Below, in pieces: positions 9,501-18,900 of a DNA stretch of 64,000 nt; the first letter of the stretch is position 1; each line of letters begins with the position of its first letter. The DNA is from Craspedostauros australis. Its lineage: Eukaryota > Bacillariophyta > Bacillariophyceae > Mastogloiales > Achnanthaceae. The position numbers were made by a program, and so were the translations under genes. The stretch covers positions 1,550,001 to 1,614,000 of the forward strand of contig JAMXDE010000015.1 of the NCBI GenBank assembly GCA_026770025.1, in the 5' to 3' direction. The notes beneath the pieces are model-generated. The model did not search any database. It was given only the letters and a program-made list of their open reading frames with translations, and was not told where the DNA came from.

Positions 9501-11002
9501 TCACATGCTCTCCAAGTCCCAGTGAGTGACCAGCCTGCCTTTGCTGCTGTCAGCTTGGTGTAGCGCTCGTTTGGATGCCCCAGGATGCGATGAGCTCGAT
9601 TGACATCCATGGTGCTCTTCCTCTCCACAGTTCCCGTGGCCATGATGGATTCCGTTGGCTTCCCCTTTGACTTGCATTTGAGGAAGTACAGGTTGCCGTC
9701 TCCATTGTCATCTTCATGTTGGAACTTCAGACTGATGTTGGCGCTTGGATGTTTCAAAGTGATATCATCCTTGCCTCCACTGAGCGTGCATCCCTTCTCC
9801 AGGAATTGGGGAATACTGATGATGTTGTGTGCGAATCCTGGGACCACGAAGACTGACTTCAAGATGAACTCGGTACCGTCCAGGCACTCTCCATGGAATT
9901 CCCCCACATGGGTTGGTGTCACCATGTTGCGGTCTCCCACCTGCACCTGTCTGTCATCGGTGACCGCCACCAGATCTGTGATCCCTTCGGTTGACCAGGT
10001 CACATGGCATGTAGCTCCGGTGTCAGCCAGCCACTTGTTCTTGTCTCCAGCCTGCCTGCCATCTGTCCCAGTTACATGAGATATCGCTGCCATACCAACA
10101 AACATTCCAGAGTGGGTGTTCCCAGATCCTCCTGCTTGTCCGCCCTGTCCGTTCTTCTCCGGACAATCCTTGGCCTTGTGCCCTTGCTTCTTGCATCTGT
10201 AGCACTTGATTCGTTGGAGGTAGTCATTGTTGTTGGTTGGTGGCTTGGTGCACTCCGCTGCCTTGTGTCCGTATTCTCCACACTTGCGACACGTGCCCTT
10301 GAACCCGCTCTGATACCCCTTCGTCATGGTGTTGAAGGCCTTGTTGGTTGAAGTCGACGCAGTGCTCCCATCCTCACTCGTCCTCACCTTCCTCTTCCAG
10401 AATCGGATCAGGGACTTCTTCAGCGACTCCCACTTGAGGTCTCCATCATTCAGCTCTCTATCCAGTGTAGTCTTCACCTCGCTGTAGATCTCCTCCGGTA
10501 GGTTCACCATCACATGCGCAATGCAGTCGTCATCCGTCTTCTCCACGCCGAAATCCTTCAGCTCCTTCACGATCTTGTTGATTCTCATCATCCACTGGCT
10601 TGGATCCTCTTCCGGAGTCTGCAGTGTACACATGGTGAACTCGTTGAGCTTTGTCACCTTGTCTGCCTTGTCCCGCGGCGCATACCTGTCCTGAAGTGCC
10701 TTCAACGCTGCCACAGCATCACCCTTGGGTTGGTGATCTGTCTTGCACTCCCTCACGATGCTTCTCGCCAGTCCCTCAGTGCTGAGCATCAGCGTGCTGT
10801 ATGCTGCCTTGTTCATCCGCTCAGCCTTCTTCTCTGCTTCGCTCTTGGCTGCCTGATCATGCCTTGGTACCGCGACTGTCTCGTCCAACACCTCATCGTA
10901 CCCCTTGCACGCAGCGAGAGCCATGAAGACGTCCAACCACTCGTCAAAGTCCTCGCCATCGAACTTGACGATCTTCACCGACTTGACCCCGTCTTCATCC
11001 AT
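6554..11002 (-). CDS. Copia A Gag-Pol polyprotein
   Basis: One uninterrupted frame of 1482 residues encodes the complete copia polyprotein. An N-terminal Gag region is followed by two CCHC zinc knuckles (CRKCGEYGHKAAEC and CYRCKKQGHKAKDC, about residues 237-278), an aspartic protease motif (LADTGATCHV, about 322), the GAG-pre-integrase module with HRILGHPNERY and a CEAC pair, the integrase core (LDISGPY, then RCDNAGEN and NGVVERGF), the reverse transcriptase (YKARLVVKGYEQIPGVDF and the VYVDDAAIGG active site near residue 1153), and a C-terminal RNase H (EAWCDSDYATN, STEAEYVSM). Length and order are standard for Ty1/copia. A single fused frame without a Gag-Pol shift is normal for this superfamily. 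Confidence 0.95.
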   Translation of the reverse strand: MDEDGVKSVKIVKFDGEDFDEWLDVFMALAACKGYDEVLDETVAVPRHDQAAKSEAEKKAERMNKAAYSTLMLSTEGLARSIVRECKTDHQPKGDAVAALKALQDRYAPRDKADKVTKLNEFTMCTLQTPEEDPSQWMMRINKIVKELKDFGVEKTDDDCIAHVMVNLPEEIYSEVKTTLDRELNDGDLKWESLKKSLIRFWKRKVRTSEDGSTASTSTNKAFNTMTKGYQSGFKGTCRKCGEYGHKAAECTKPPTNNNDYLQRIKCYRCKKQGHKAKDCPEKNGQGGQAGGSGNTHSGMFVGMAAISHVTGTDGRQAGDKNKWLADTGATCHVTWSTEGITDLVAVTDDRQVQVGDRNMVTPTHVGEFHGECLDGTEFILKSVFVVPGFAHNIISIPQFLEKGCTLSGGKDDITLKHPSANISLKFQHEDDNGDGNLYFLKCKSKGKPTESIMATGTVERKSTMDVNRAHRILGHPNERYTKLTAAKAGWSLTGTWRACEACAKAKAKAKGVRKKAFEKATHIAQRLYLDISGPYKKTAKGSNYWLLIVDEVSKKKWSYFLTNKSQLAGQVETLLTKLKGADLKVEAIRCDNAGENQGKLEKVCDEHGIQLEYTAPNTPMMNGVVERGFVTIRDSALALMLDADLTDEAQGRLWAEAIHTATRLHNLTVTTGNDKSPDETFYGQNPKLYPHLMEWGRVGYVTDRAKKPKLTPKAFKTVMLGYADNHAGDTYRMLKVDTNKVVMSRDLNWMEWHGAGVVDGVEIIAQPEPASNSTPAATAAAVPDEKAVVDADVPLMMTPSTGERAATTKIPKMVSIDELPHVISDDESGVMADPTDHVRDDINGIVVDPGLVSDSDGNEGMDDFEMVDVHQANERHVTPANQRERHPTRLAVPQAGRGSSKMERERAKLQTWRSYEVQGRNDGRPNTRSGRVLMVFNASLTSDPGLPKTLKDALSRPDGDKWKGAAEKEVHNFQKRDCLQVIDRGSMGRGRTALKSRWIFVKKSEQDGSTRYKARLVVKGYEQIPGVDFTESFSPVASDTTIRTMLAVCLANIGWVIEALDVEAAFLNAEIEEEVYIEIPEGFVDGDFDGRADPEYRHKHVAKLLKAVYGTVQAPRAWMKTFTAALVDIGFTKSLADPCLFVYKSSGQVTALVIVYVDDAAIGGDPVTVEWIKEEIARKFNITDLGELTKHLGVWYKRMTDADGKCLVVSMDDFVEQMIKEFEQHYGSNIRLFETPGYPSTTLVKAAEDDEVDNRAGYRSIVGKLLWMMKKVGPECANAVRELASHLEHPTKEHWKAMARLIGYIKAEIAKEDSYAIKLRKPRRLEIEAWCDSDYATNKDHRRSVSGNIVTVGGCLVSWQSKTQRSVTLSSTEAEYVSMANCATECKFAKMLLDEMTGTNTQITLHGDNTGAIFLTKNQQVGLRTKHIDVAYHFIKEMVQGGEMTMKFTPSEMNFADPMTKNVKESIHERLVPSIRQGGLK

Positions 11003-11058
11003 CTTGTCGTTGTTCTTCAGCCCTGATGGCCCAACTTCGTGTGTCTGAGTGTCTCAAG

Positions 11059-11076
11059 ACACGTTTTAAAACGTGT
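11059..11076. other. 18-bp perfect palindrome spanning the 5' LTR/leader junction of copia A
   Basis: ACACGTTTTAAAACGTGT overlaps the inner end of the 5' LTR and the start of the leader, where a primer-binding site is expected. The identical palindrome sits at the same junction in copia B (15681-15698), followed in both by CTTGAGAC in element orientation. Confidence 0.8.
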
Positions 11077-11737
11077 TGAAACAGGTCTCAATCCTGTTGC
11101 TCATGTAGACCGGGTGGGGCTACAATTGGTTCACTAAGTTAGTTGTTCTGTTATCCCGGGTTTGTAGGTTGGTGATTCCTCTTTCTCTGCGATTTATGAG
11201 CTTGACTTGTCTGTCAAAAGTCAACTCATGTCAATCTCCAGTTGCCCTGCAAACTCGTGTAGTTCTGACTCCTATTGAGTCAGATCATTTCCTAATTCCT
11301 AACAATCCACCGCGATGTGAATCCTCGACCTGCGCCAGTTTCCCGCAGTTCGTCGTGTTGTTGTCTTATTTGGTCTTGGTTGTGTCAGACAGAGATTCAG
11401 GAACTCGATTGCGTCAGTCTCTAATCCTGACGTCTTACCTAAGTGGTTCCTCTCATCCATATATATCTGGTCTTGCTCCTCTGCTGACGTTCATGCTCTG
11501 CTCCTCACGTTCCCACTGACGTTAGATTCCTCTCGACTCGTAGATTATTTGTTTCTGAAGATTCCGAGATTCTTTCGTCATATTCGAGGATTCTGCTGCG
11601 AATTTTCCGTTTTCGGGTTTGGAACATTTGATCGCGAGAAGGAGTTCTGGACAAACAAATATGTGTGAGCAGTCATTTGCGCAACTGTGACCCCTACCGG
11701 GTCATACACGAATCTGAATATTCGTCATGTTCCAACA
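11074..11737 (-). repeat. Copia A, 5' LTR
   Basis: The 664-bp partner of 5838-6501, with the same TG...CA ends. It would carry the promoter of the element, reading leftwards. Confidence 0.93.
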
Positions 11738-11743
11738 AAAAGG

Positions 11744-13249
11744 ACCCTTCGGTGAGAAGGAAGCAAAATCCGAAAGGCCAGTCAACTTCGCTTGTTGTGT
11801 TCGTGACATTCTGCATTTCTTGGATGGTATTCTACATCACATGCAACAGCGACTCTATCGCAGCTCTCCTGCTTCTTGTTGTGCACGCTGATAGTACCGT
11901 TGTTGGTAGCGCGACATCGAACAACACTTGCATGCGGCGACGTGAACGAATTGCTGGCTGTTGTGTTGGGCAGATCGTGTTGTGCGACATCCCCCATTGT
12001 GTCACCAACTATCCAGCCCTGGTCCGTTTCGTTCCATCCAGTATGTGCTCAGAAACGATCATGGAACTGGTCTCGGAAAGAACCACCTTGTCTGGCCAAG
12101 GTGGTGGCAAAGAGCACGGTGCAAACGTTCTCTGGCTTCGACAAGATTGCCAGCAGAAGATGCGGCAACGAACAGCGGAAACGTTGGCATTTTCAATCGT
12201 CTCTCCCATTCGCCATTCCGGCAGCGATGCCATTGCACAGGTACCCGCCAAAGTATCAAAAGTGGAGCGACGTGAATGTTTGTCTGGAGCCGGCAGAAGG
12301 AGTGGAGCCGCCAACTATCGCAGTTACATCGCAACCGGGCAGATTCTAACGAGACCAGCATGGTGCTGTACGAGCCACTCCAGCAGAGTGGATGACTGCG
12401 AGTCACGGCCGGGGCCTGTTCTGTGAGAGGGTGCGGAGAGGAATCACTCTGGATGAGAAGACACCACCCCAACGGCATGTGAAGCGACGCACGCTCCTGT
12501 TCCCAGCCACAGAGATGGAGCAAAACATTGCAATCACAATTGCCAATCTTTGGGCACGTCCGAATGGTCGCGGACCTACCCCCTCTTGTTTGGAGCGGAG
12601 ATTTGGTGTTCGTGTGCAGTGCTCTCCCCAAGCGACCGAGTCGCTCCAGCCTTTCTTTAGATTTGAAACCGCAAGAATGCAAGCACCATACTCTCCGGTT
12701 GACACCATGCGTTCCTTGGTGGCACTGTTGTGGGTCTCCGAATTGAATCCAAATTCGAATAATACAACACTGTGAACGGCGCGGCGTGACTTTGGTTCAA
12801 GTTTTGCTCTCGCCCTGCTTGCAACCGTCCAGTCGTCGTGACGTGCCAAGGTCGTAGAGGAGATGTATCCGACACAAATACAGAAGTAGTACGGAAGAAA
12901 TACGAGCCATTGAAGCATGATGAATCGCGTACTCGTGGAGTGGAGCAGCTCGTATGAGCAGCAGTGCGTCCAGAATGGTGGTACTCTACGAGCTATCATA
13001 CAAGTTAGTCTCGAAAGATGACACTCGAGTGAGTCTTGGCGCGAACTTCAATGCATGTAACATGAGGCCTCGAGTGTGCCTCGTCATTCGAATCAATCTC
13101 TGTGGCTGTTCCATTCACGAGACACTATTCACGTTCTACGTTATTCTACGCCACTCGTTTGCAATGCCGAGATTAGAACACGACATTGAACATGGAGGAA
13201 CCGCGGTCAGGCGAAACTTGTACCCATCCGTACTTGTGCATACGTCGCC
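11744..13249. other. Intergenic region without a convincing gene
   Basis: This 1.5-kb stretch lies between copia A and the 3' end of the glycosyltransferase-like gene. Several frames of 100-200 codons overlap here on both strands, but they conflict with each other, lack recognisable domains, and one begins inside the LTR. Before the copia insertion this DNA was continuous with 5464-5837 and was probably the distal promoter of the AAA ATPase gene. Confidence 0.4.
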
Positions 13250-14701
13250 TCAGTTGGGCGGGAAGAGCATCCGCTCGAGGATCGAGACAGCTTCTTGAGC
13301 GCCGGTGGATTGGATGGGTGGATACTTGGCCCAATCCTTGCTGTCAGCACCCAGGAGTTCCTCGAAGTGCGCACTGAGGTTGCATCCGTGGGCGGTACCC
13401 GACTGCATGAGGCTGTCGAAGTCGTTGCGGTCGCAGCCAAACAGCTCGGCTGGCTTCCATTCTGAAAAGATGACAGGGCCGTGGGCGGAGTGCCATCGCT
13501 TCAGCGCAGCATGTTCGGGCCAATCACGGCGCTCCATGCACAACGTTGGGACCTGGTGGAGCACGGCTTCCGTCTGAGTTCCGTACCCAGTCTTCGTCAT
13601 GATGCAGTCAACCGATGCGACGATATCGATGTACGGGATGGACCGTTCCACGACGGATTGAGGAATGAAATCGGGTCGGTGCTCATTGCGAGCACCTCGG
13701 CGCGAGCTTGGAGATTTCAGCTCTGGATCGTTTCTTAAACCGTCTTGGTCGTGAGCGTCGGCGCTTCCGAACGCTGCCAATGCGGAATCTGGGAAGATGA
13801 ATGCGGTGCCGTCGATCATAGGCCATTGATTCAGGTACTCGGGAATGCCGTTGGACTTCAGCCCTCCGAGGCCAATCAAGACGAATTTGTGGAAACGGCA
13901 TCCGGTTGCTGTGAACACGATGTCTCGCAGATCACGCCGCGTGCCTTCGGATATGATCGGTCCAATCTCCTGCGTGTTGTGCAAACTTGCCATATCCATG
14001 GAAGGGGTGGGTCGTAGGAAGACGTCCGCCTTGGAGTACGCGTTCAGCATCTGCTCGTATGCCTCGGTCATGACTGTTCTATCGAACTGAGTCTCGTGCT
14101 CGACGAAGTAGCCGTGAAAGATGTCGGCCCAATTTAAGCTGCACATGGCGACTGAAGGGATGCCCACGAGCGCCGCCGCTTCGATGGAGACGAAGGGTAT
14201 GTTGCAGAACAGCACGTCCGGTTGGAGCTGCTCCAATTTGTACGCAGCCTCGGACACCCGCTGCTTGTAGTTCAAGTGATTGTCCAGATACCATCGGCCG
14301 CTGCTTTCGAGATCGCAAGTCATGGCATCGATCATGGATAGGCCGATATCTTGTTCATACGGAATCAGGCATAGGTTCGGGTCGGTCGTGCTGGTATGCC
14401 TTCCGTTTGCGCCAGGCTGATGTTCATCGCTGCTGGTGTTGTTGTCGCAATCAACACCTTGTTGGTAATTTGCAAAGGCATGCACGCGTTGCCGAATATT
14501 CTTGGTCTTATGGTTTGATCGGATGGTCAGCTTTAGGTTAGAGGGAGGATGTTGTGGTGCTTGTGATGGTGCTTGCAGTTGTGATTGGATGGGTGCTCGC
14601 TGTTTTAGGTTGGCGCAGAGAGAATTGAGGACGGCAGATGTTTGAGCTAAGTGGCCGAGGCCGTGCGCGGAAAGGTCCACGCACAGGTGCTTGATGTTCA
14701 T
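13250..14701 (-). CDS. GT-B glycosyltransferase-like protein, similar to the N-terminal domain of plant L-arabinokinase
   Basis: The frame gives 483 residues from the ATG at 14701; I chose this start because it places the first beta strand and Gly-His loop (KHLCVDLSAHGLGHLAQT) at the very N-terminus, as GT-B proteins require. The frame is open further upstream, with another ATG at 14803. Middle motifs read LQPDVLFCNIPFVSIEAAAL and CSLNWADIFHGYF, and the C-terminal half has VDCIMTKTGYGTQTEAVLH and TLCMERRDWPEH. This chain (DVVP..., NFSWDFIY, GKIGYGTVSEA, RRDYFNE in plants) is what I recall of the non-kinase N-terminal half of L-arabinokinase and of stand-alone bacterial relatives. No kinase domain follows here. 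A low-complexity insert (Gln/Pro/Asn/Asp-rich) occupies residues 30-100. Donor and acceptor are unknown. Confidence 0.7.
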   Translation of the reverse strand: MNIKHLCVDLSAHGLGHLAQTSAVLNSLCANLKQRAPIQSQLQAPSQAPQHPPSNLKLTIRSNHKTKNIRQRVHAFANYQQGVDCDNNTSSDEHQPGANGRHTSTTDPNLCLIPYEQDIGLSMIDAMTCDLESSGRWYLDNHLNYKQRVSEAAYKLEQLQPDVLFCNIPFVSIEAAALVGIPSVAMCSLNWADIFHGYFVEHETQFDRTVMTEAYEQMLNAYSKADVFLRPTPSMDMASLHNTQEIGPIISEGTRRDLRDIVFTATGCRFHKFVLIGLGGLKSNGIPEYLNQWPMIDGTAFIFPDSALAAFGSADAHDQDGLRNDPELKSPSSRRGARNEHRPDFIPQSVVERSIPYIDIVASVDCIMTKTGYGTQTEAVLHQVPTLCMERRDWPEHAALKRWHSAHGPVIFSEWKPAELFGCDRNDFDSLMQSGTAHGCNLSAHFEELLGADSKDWAKYPPIQSTGAQEAVSILERMLFPPN

Positions 14702-15039
14702 CGTGCAAGTCAATCGTAAAGGGACGTGTGGTGCGTGATGCGATGGGGGATATGTGGCTTGTGAAGCGTCCCGTGATAGTAGTGCATAATCGCTCCTTCG
14801 CATGTCCAATGATGATGATTGCAACAATGAGTGGTAACCCTGGTCGATGCGTGGCCGATACCGACGACGTCGGAAGTGGTTTGTTGCCCGATGACGGCAG
14901 AGGTCGCAACAGCAACGGATGTTGTTCCTGTTGTTGCGCTTGTGCAGTCGGTGTGATGGTTGTTGGCGTCAGCGTGGCAGAGCCGAGATTTTTGGACGGG
15001 TTCTCATTCCGAATCCCTTCGCTTTTCGCCGATGCTGCC
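14702..15039. other. Upstream region of the glycosyltransferase-like gene
   Basis: Only 339 bp separate the chosen start of the GT-B gene from the outer end of copia B, so the element sits in its promoter or 5' untranslated region. No separate gene is visible. Confidence 0.45.
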
Positions 15040-15683
15040 TGTCGAGACAGACGGATTATTTTGGAAAATGTGGGACCGGGTTCGGTCGTCCAAAATGAGA
15101 ATCTTGGATCCGTCATTGGCGAATGTGTGATTGATCGTGACTCTAAGTAGAAAATAATGGAGAACTCGGAAGAACATGGAAAATTGAGATATGGGACCAA
15201 AATACGACTGACCAAGATCATGTGATGGAGTCTGGAGATCACATGATGAGATTCAGAGCCCATGTGATGGAGTCTGATGACTATGTTATGTGACCTATCA
15301 ACCATGTGTGAGAAACGAGCAACCATGCATGAGAAACAAGCAGATCACCAAGAGGCAAGACATCCAATCGTGCAGAAATATGAAGGCATGCCACTACACG
15401 GTGAACTGAGTAGAAATTGAAGAATGAAGTGGTTGATTCTGGTTGAGCAACTGCCAGAATGACAGGATAAGACGTGGTGAAAGGCGATGATGAATCGCAC
15501 ATCAAGATCCAGAAAGCAGATGAGATGGAATTGATCTCATAATGAGCAGACAGCAGAGCTGACAACAACACTGACAACCACAACAATAACCACTATTAGT
15601 ACAGACAACACAAACAAAAGACATCAATATTATCAGGGTCTACTGGGTCAGTGTTGGGCTATAAAGAGAGACCTGTTTCAACA
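15040..15683 (+). repeat. Copia B, 5' LTR
   Basis: A 644-bp direct repeat with TG...CA ends. TATAAAG near 15660 is a candidate TATA element close to its inner end. Confidence 0.93.
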
Positions 15684-15698
15684 CGTTTTAAAACGTGT
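15681..15698. other. 18-bp perfect palindrome at the LTR/leader junction of copia B
   Basis: ACACGTTTTAAAACGTGT begins in the last three bases of the 5' LTR. It is identical to the palindrome at 11059-11076 in copia A although the LTR bodies of the two families differ. Confidence 0.8.
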
Positions 15699-15716
15699 CT
15701 TGAGACGCGGAAACGA

Positions 15717-15869
15717 GAGGACCTCGGGCTGTGGATGCAGCTGATCAACGAGGGGAGTGGAGATAAAGAGGACCTCGGGCTGGGGATGCAGCTGACCAAC
15801 GAGGGGAAACAAGATCAAGAGGAGCTCGGGCTGTGATTATCAGCTGATCAACGAGAGGAGGCCAAGAGA
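15717..15869 (+). repeat. Three 51-bp tandem units in the copia B leader
   Basis: Units beginning GAGGACCTCGGGCTG at 15717, 15768 and (slightly changed) 15819 repeat with a 51-bp period in the untranslated leader between the 5' LTR and the gag start at 15960. Copia A has a much shorter leader (72 bp) and lacks them. Confidence 0.8.
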
Positions 15870-15959
15870 AGGCTGGACAACGAACTGAGAGGACTGCAGG
15901 AGAGAGCAGTGAGACCATCGAGCTGAGACCATCGAGCTGAGAGGAGAGGCTGGTAGACG

Positions 15960-18900
15960 ATGACGGACTCAGATGGAGACGAAGCCAAGTCGATCAAGAT
16001 CGTCAAGTTCGACGGCGAAGATTTCGACGAATGGCTGGATGTCTTCATGGCAATTGGTGCGGTAAAAGGGTACGATGAGGTTCTGGATGGGACTCTGGAC
16101 GTGCCGCCGCATAACAAGCCGGACATGACCAAAGAGGAGAAGCAAGCGATGAAAATGAACAAGACAGCATACAGTGCTCTCCTACTGAGCACGGATGGGC
16201 TGGCAAGGAGCATCGTGCGAGACTGCAAGACTGACCACCAACCGAAGGGTGACGCAGTGGCAGCGTTGACCGCACTTCAGGACAGATACGCCCCAAGAGA
16301 CAAGGCGGACAAGGTATCGAAGCTGAATGAGTTCACCACTTGTACACTGAACCCGCCAGATGAGGACCCAAGTCAGTGGATGATGCGCATCAACCGCATC
16401 GTGAAGGAGCTGAAGGATTTCGGAGTGACCAAGAGCGACGACGATTGCATCGCACACGTCATGGTGAATCTTCCGGAATCGATCTACAGCGAACTCAAGA
16501 CCACATTGGACAGGGAACTCAACGACGGTGACCTGAAGTGGGACACTCTGCGGAAGTCTCTCATCAGATTCTGGAAACGCAAGGTTGGCGATGAGGGAGG
16601 TGATGGAGTTGGGTCAGCGAACCAAGCATTCACATCCCAGGTCGGCAGGAGGTTTGGCAGGTACAAAGGAACATGTACCAAGTGTGGCAAATACGGCCAC
16701 AAGGCAGCTGACTGCTGGGCTGGACAGGTCAACAACGACGACAGCTACTTGCAGAGGATCAAGTGCTTCCGATGCAAGAAGAAAGGTCACAAGGCAAAAG
16801 ATTGCCCGGAGAAGAACAAGTCTGATGGCAACAACAGGAGCGATGGAGAGTCTGGGATGTTTGTCGGCATGTCGGACTTGACCTGCCGCAACTGCGGAAA
16901 CAGTCGTGATGACGGAGATGAGGATAAGTGGCTGGCAGATACTGGAGCGACATGCCATGTCGTGTGGAAGCCAGACCATATCCGAAACTTGAGGACAGCA
17001 GGAAGAGACACGACGGTGCAGGTTGGCGACAGGACGGTGGTGACGCCAACTCATGTGGGAGAATTCCATGGTGAGACGGTGGAAGGAACCAAGTTCGTCC
17101 TGAAGACGGTGTATGTGGTGCCAGGATTCGCCCACAACATCATCAGTATTCCCATATTCCTGGAGAAAGGATGTGAGATACGGGGCAGGCGGGATACCAT
17201 CGAGATCGGCCATTCAGACATGAAGAACCAAATGATCTTCCACAGGGAACCAGGACATGGAGAAGCAGATCTCTACTTCCTGAAGTGCAAGCCGCAACCA
17301 AAACTAGCCAGAGCGGTGATGCAGGCGGAGAAGAAAGGAGATAGTGCGAGGAAGACGGTGATGGACATCAATCGCGCGCATCGTATCTTGGGGCATCCCA
17401 ACGAGCGGTACACCAAGCTAACGGCAGCGGCAGCCGGATGGAAGCTCACTGGAGTGTGGAAGTCCTGCGAAGCATGCGCCATGGCAAAAGCCAAGGCCAA
17501 AGGAGTAAGGAAGATGGCGATGGAGAAGGCCTCCAAGGTGGCTGATCGCCTCTTTCTGGACATCTCCGGACCGTACAAAAAGACGGCGAAGGGAAGCAAC
17601 TATTGGTTGCTAGTGGTGGATGAGTTCTCCAGAAAGAAGTGGAGTTATTTCCTCAAGGCAAAGAGCCAGCTGGCCGCGAAGGTGAAAGAGTTGGTAGTGA
17701 AGCTAGACGGAACGGGACTGAAGGTGAATGCAATTCGGTGCGACAACGCTGGAGAGAACCAGAGCAAGCTGATGAGGATTTGTGACGAGCATGGGATCGA
17801 GCTGGAATACACCGCACCCCACACCCCACAGATGAATGGAGTCGTGGAGCGAGGTTTTGTTACGATTCGAGACTCGGCGCTGGCTTTGATGCTGGATGCG
17901 AAGATGACGTCAGAATCACAGGGAATGCTGTGGGCGGAGGCCGTTCACACAGCAACCCGCCTCAACAACCTGACTGTGGTGGAGAAAGGCAAGGGATGTC
18001 CAGATGAAATCTTCTATGGGCAGACTCCCAGGCTTTACCAGAACCTGACAGAGTGGGCAAGGATTGCGTACGTCAAGGACCCTACGAAGCAACCGAAGAT
18101 GAGTCCGAAAGCAACCAAGGCAGTGATGATCGGATACGCCGACAACCATTCCGGCGACACCTACAGGATGTACAAACTGGACACAAAGAAGGTGATCTTG
18201 TCCAGAGATGTAAACTGGATGGAGTGGCATGGATCGAACCTGACCGATGGAGTGGATATCATCGATGCGACGAAGGGCGCGACGAAAGCGGTGACATTGG
18301 AATCTCCGGTGAAGTCGAAGACAAAACCGAAATCGATCTTGCGTGAGATGGATGGGATCAGAGTGACGGGCGGCGCCAAACGGGCCAAGGAGGTGTCGAT
18401 CAAAGGTATACCCCACGTTATTCCCTCAGACGACGACGAAGAAGTCATCCAAGGCAAGACCTTTGACATCGATAAAGAGGTCGGTGATGGCGACATGGAC
18501 AACATGTATGACATCTTACTCGATGCTGGAGGACCGCTGGTTAGCGATGAGAGTGAAGCCAAGGAAGATGATGACATGATCTCCGTCGATTTGGATGAGC
18601 AACCTGTGATTCCACCACGAGCCAAGGCAGAACCACGCACAAAGCTGGATCGAGAGCGCGCAAGGCTGGCGACCTGGCAGCCAATGACAGTCGACGACAT
18701 CGATGATGGCAAACCCAACACCAGATTCAAACATGGAAAGATCCTGGCTGTGTTCAATGCATCCTTGACTTCCGACCCTGGACTGCCAAAGACCCTTGGC
18801 GAAGCGCTGTCCAGACCCGACTGCGAGGAGTGGAAGAAGGCAGCGATGAAGGAGGTCGAGAATTTTCGGATTCGCGATTGCCTGGCCATCATGGATCGCA

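Larger units (their letters stand above)
5838..11737 (-). mobile_element. Ty1/copia LTR retrotransposon A, looks whole and young
   Basis: Two direct repeats of 664 bp (5838-6501 and 11074-11737) start TGTTGAAACAG and end CCAACA, bounding a single long gag-pol frame on the minus strand. The outer flanks carry AAAAGG on both sides (5832-5837 and 11738-11743), a 6-bp target duplication. I noticed no difference between the two LTRs, and the element looks whole, so the insertion should be recent. The order Gag, protease, integrase, reverse transcriptase, RNase H places it in Ty1/copia. In element orientation the 5' LTR is at 11074-11737 and the 3' LTR at 5838-6501; the purine run just inside the 3' LTR (near 6502-6540 on the opposite strand) is a candidate polypurine tract. 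It lies in the upstream region of the AAA ATPase gene. Confidence 0.95.

Noticed and set aside
12059-12999. Two 200-codon minus-strand frames in the 11.7-13.2 kb spacer
   Set aside because: They overlap each other and plus-strand frames of similar length, and show no domain, signal or conserved motif.
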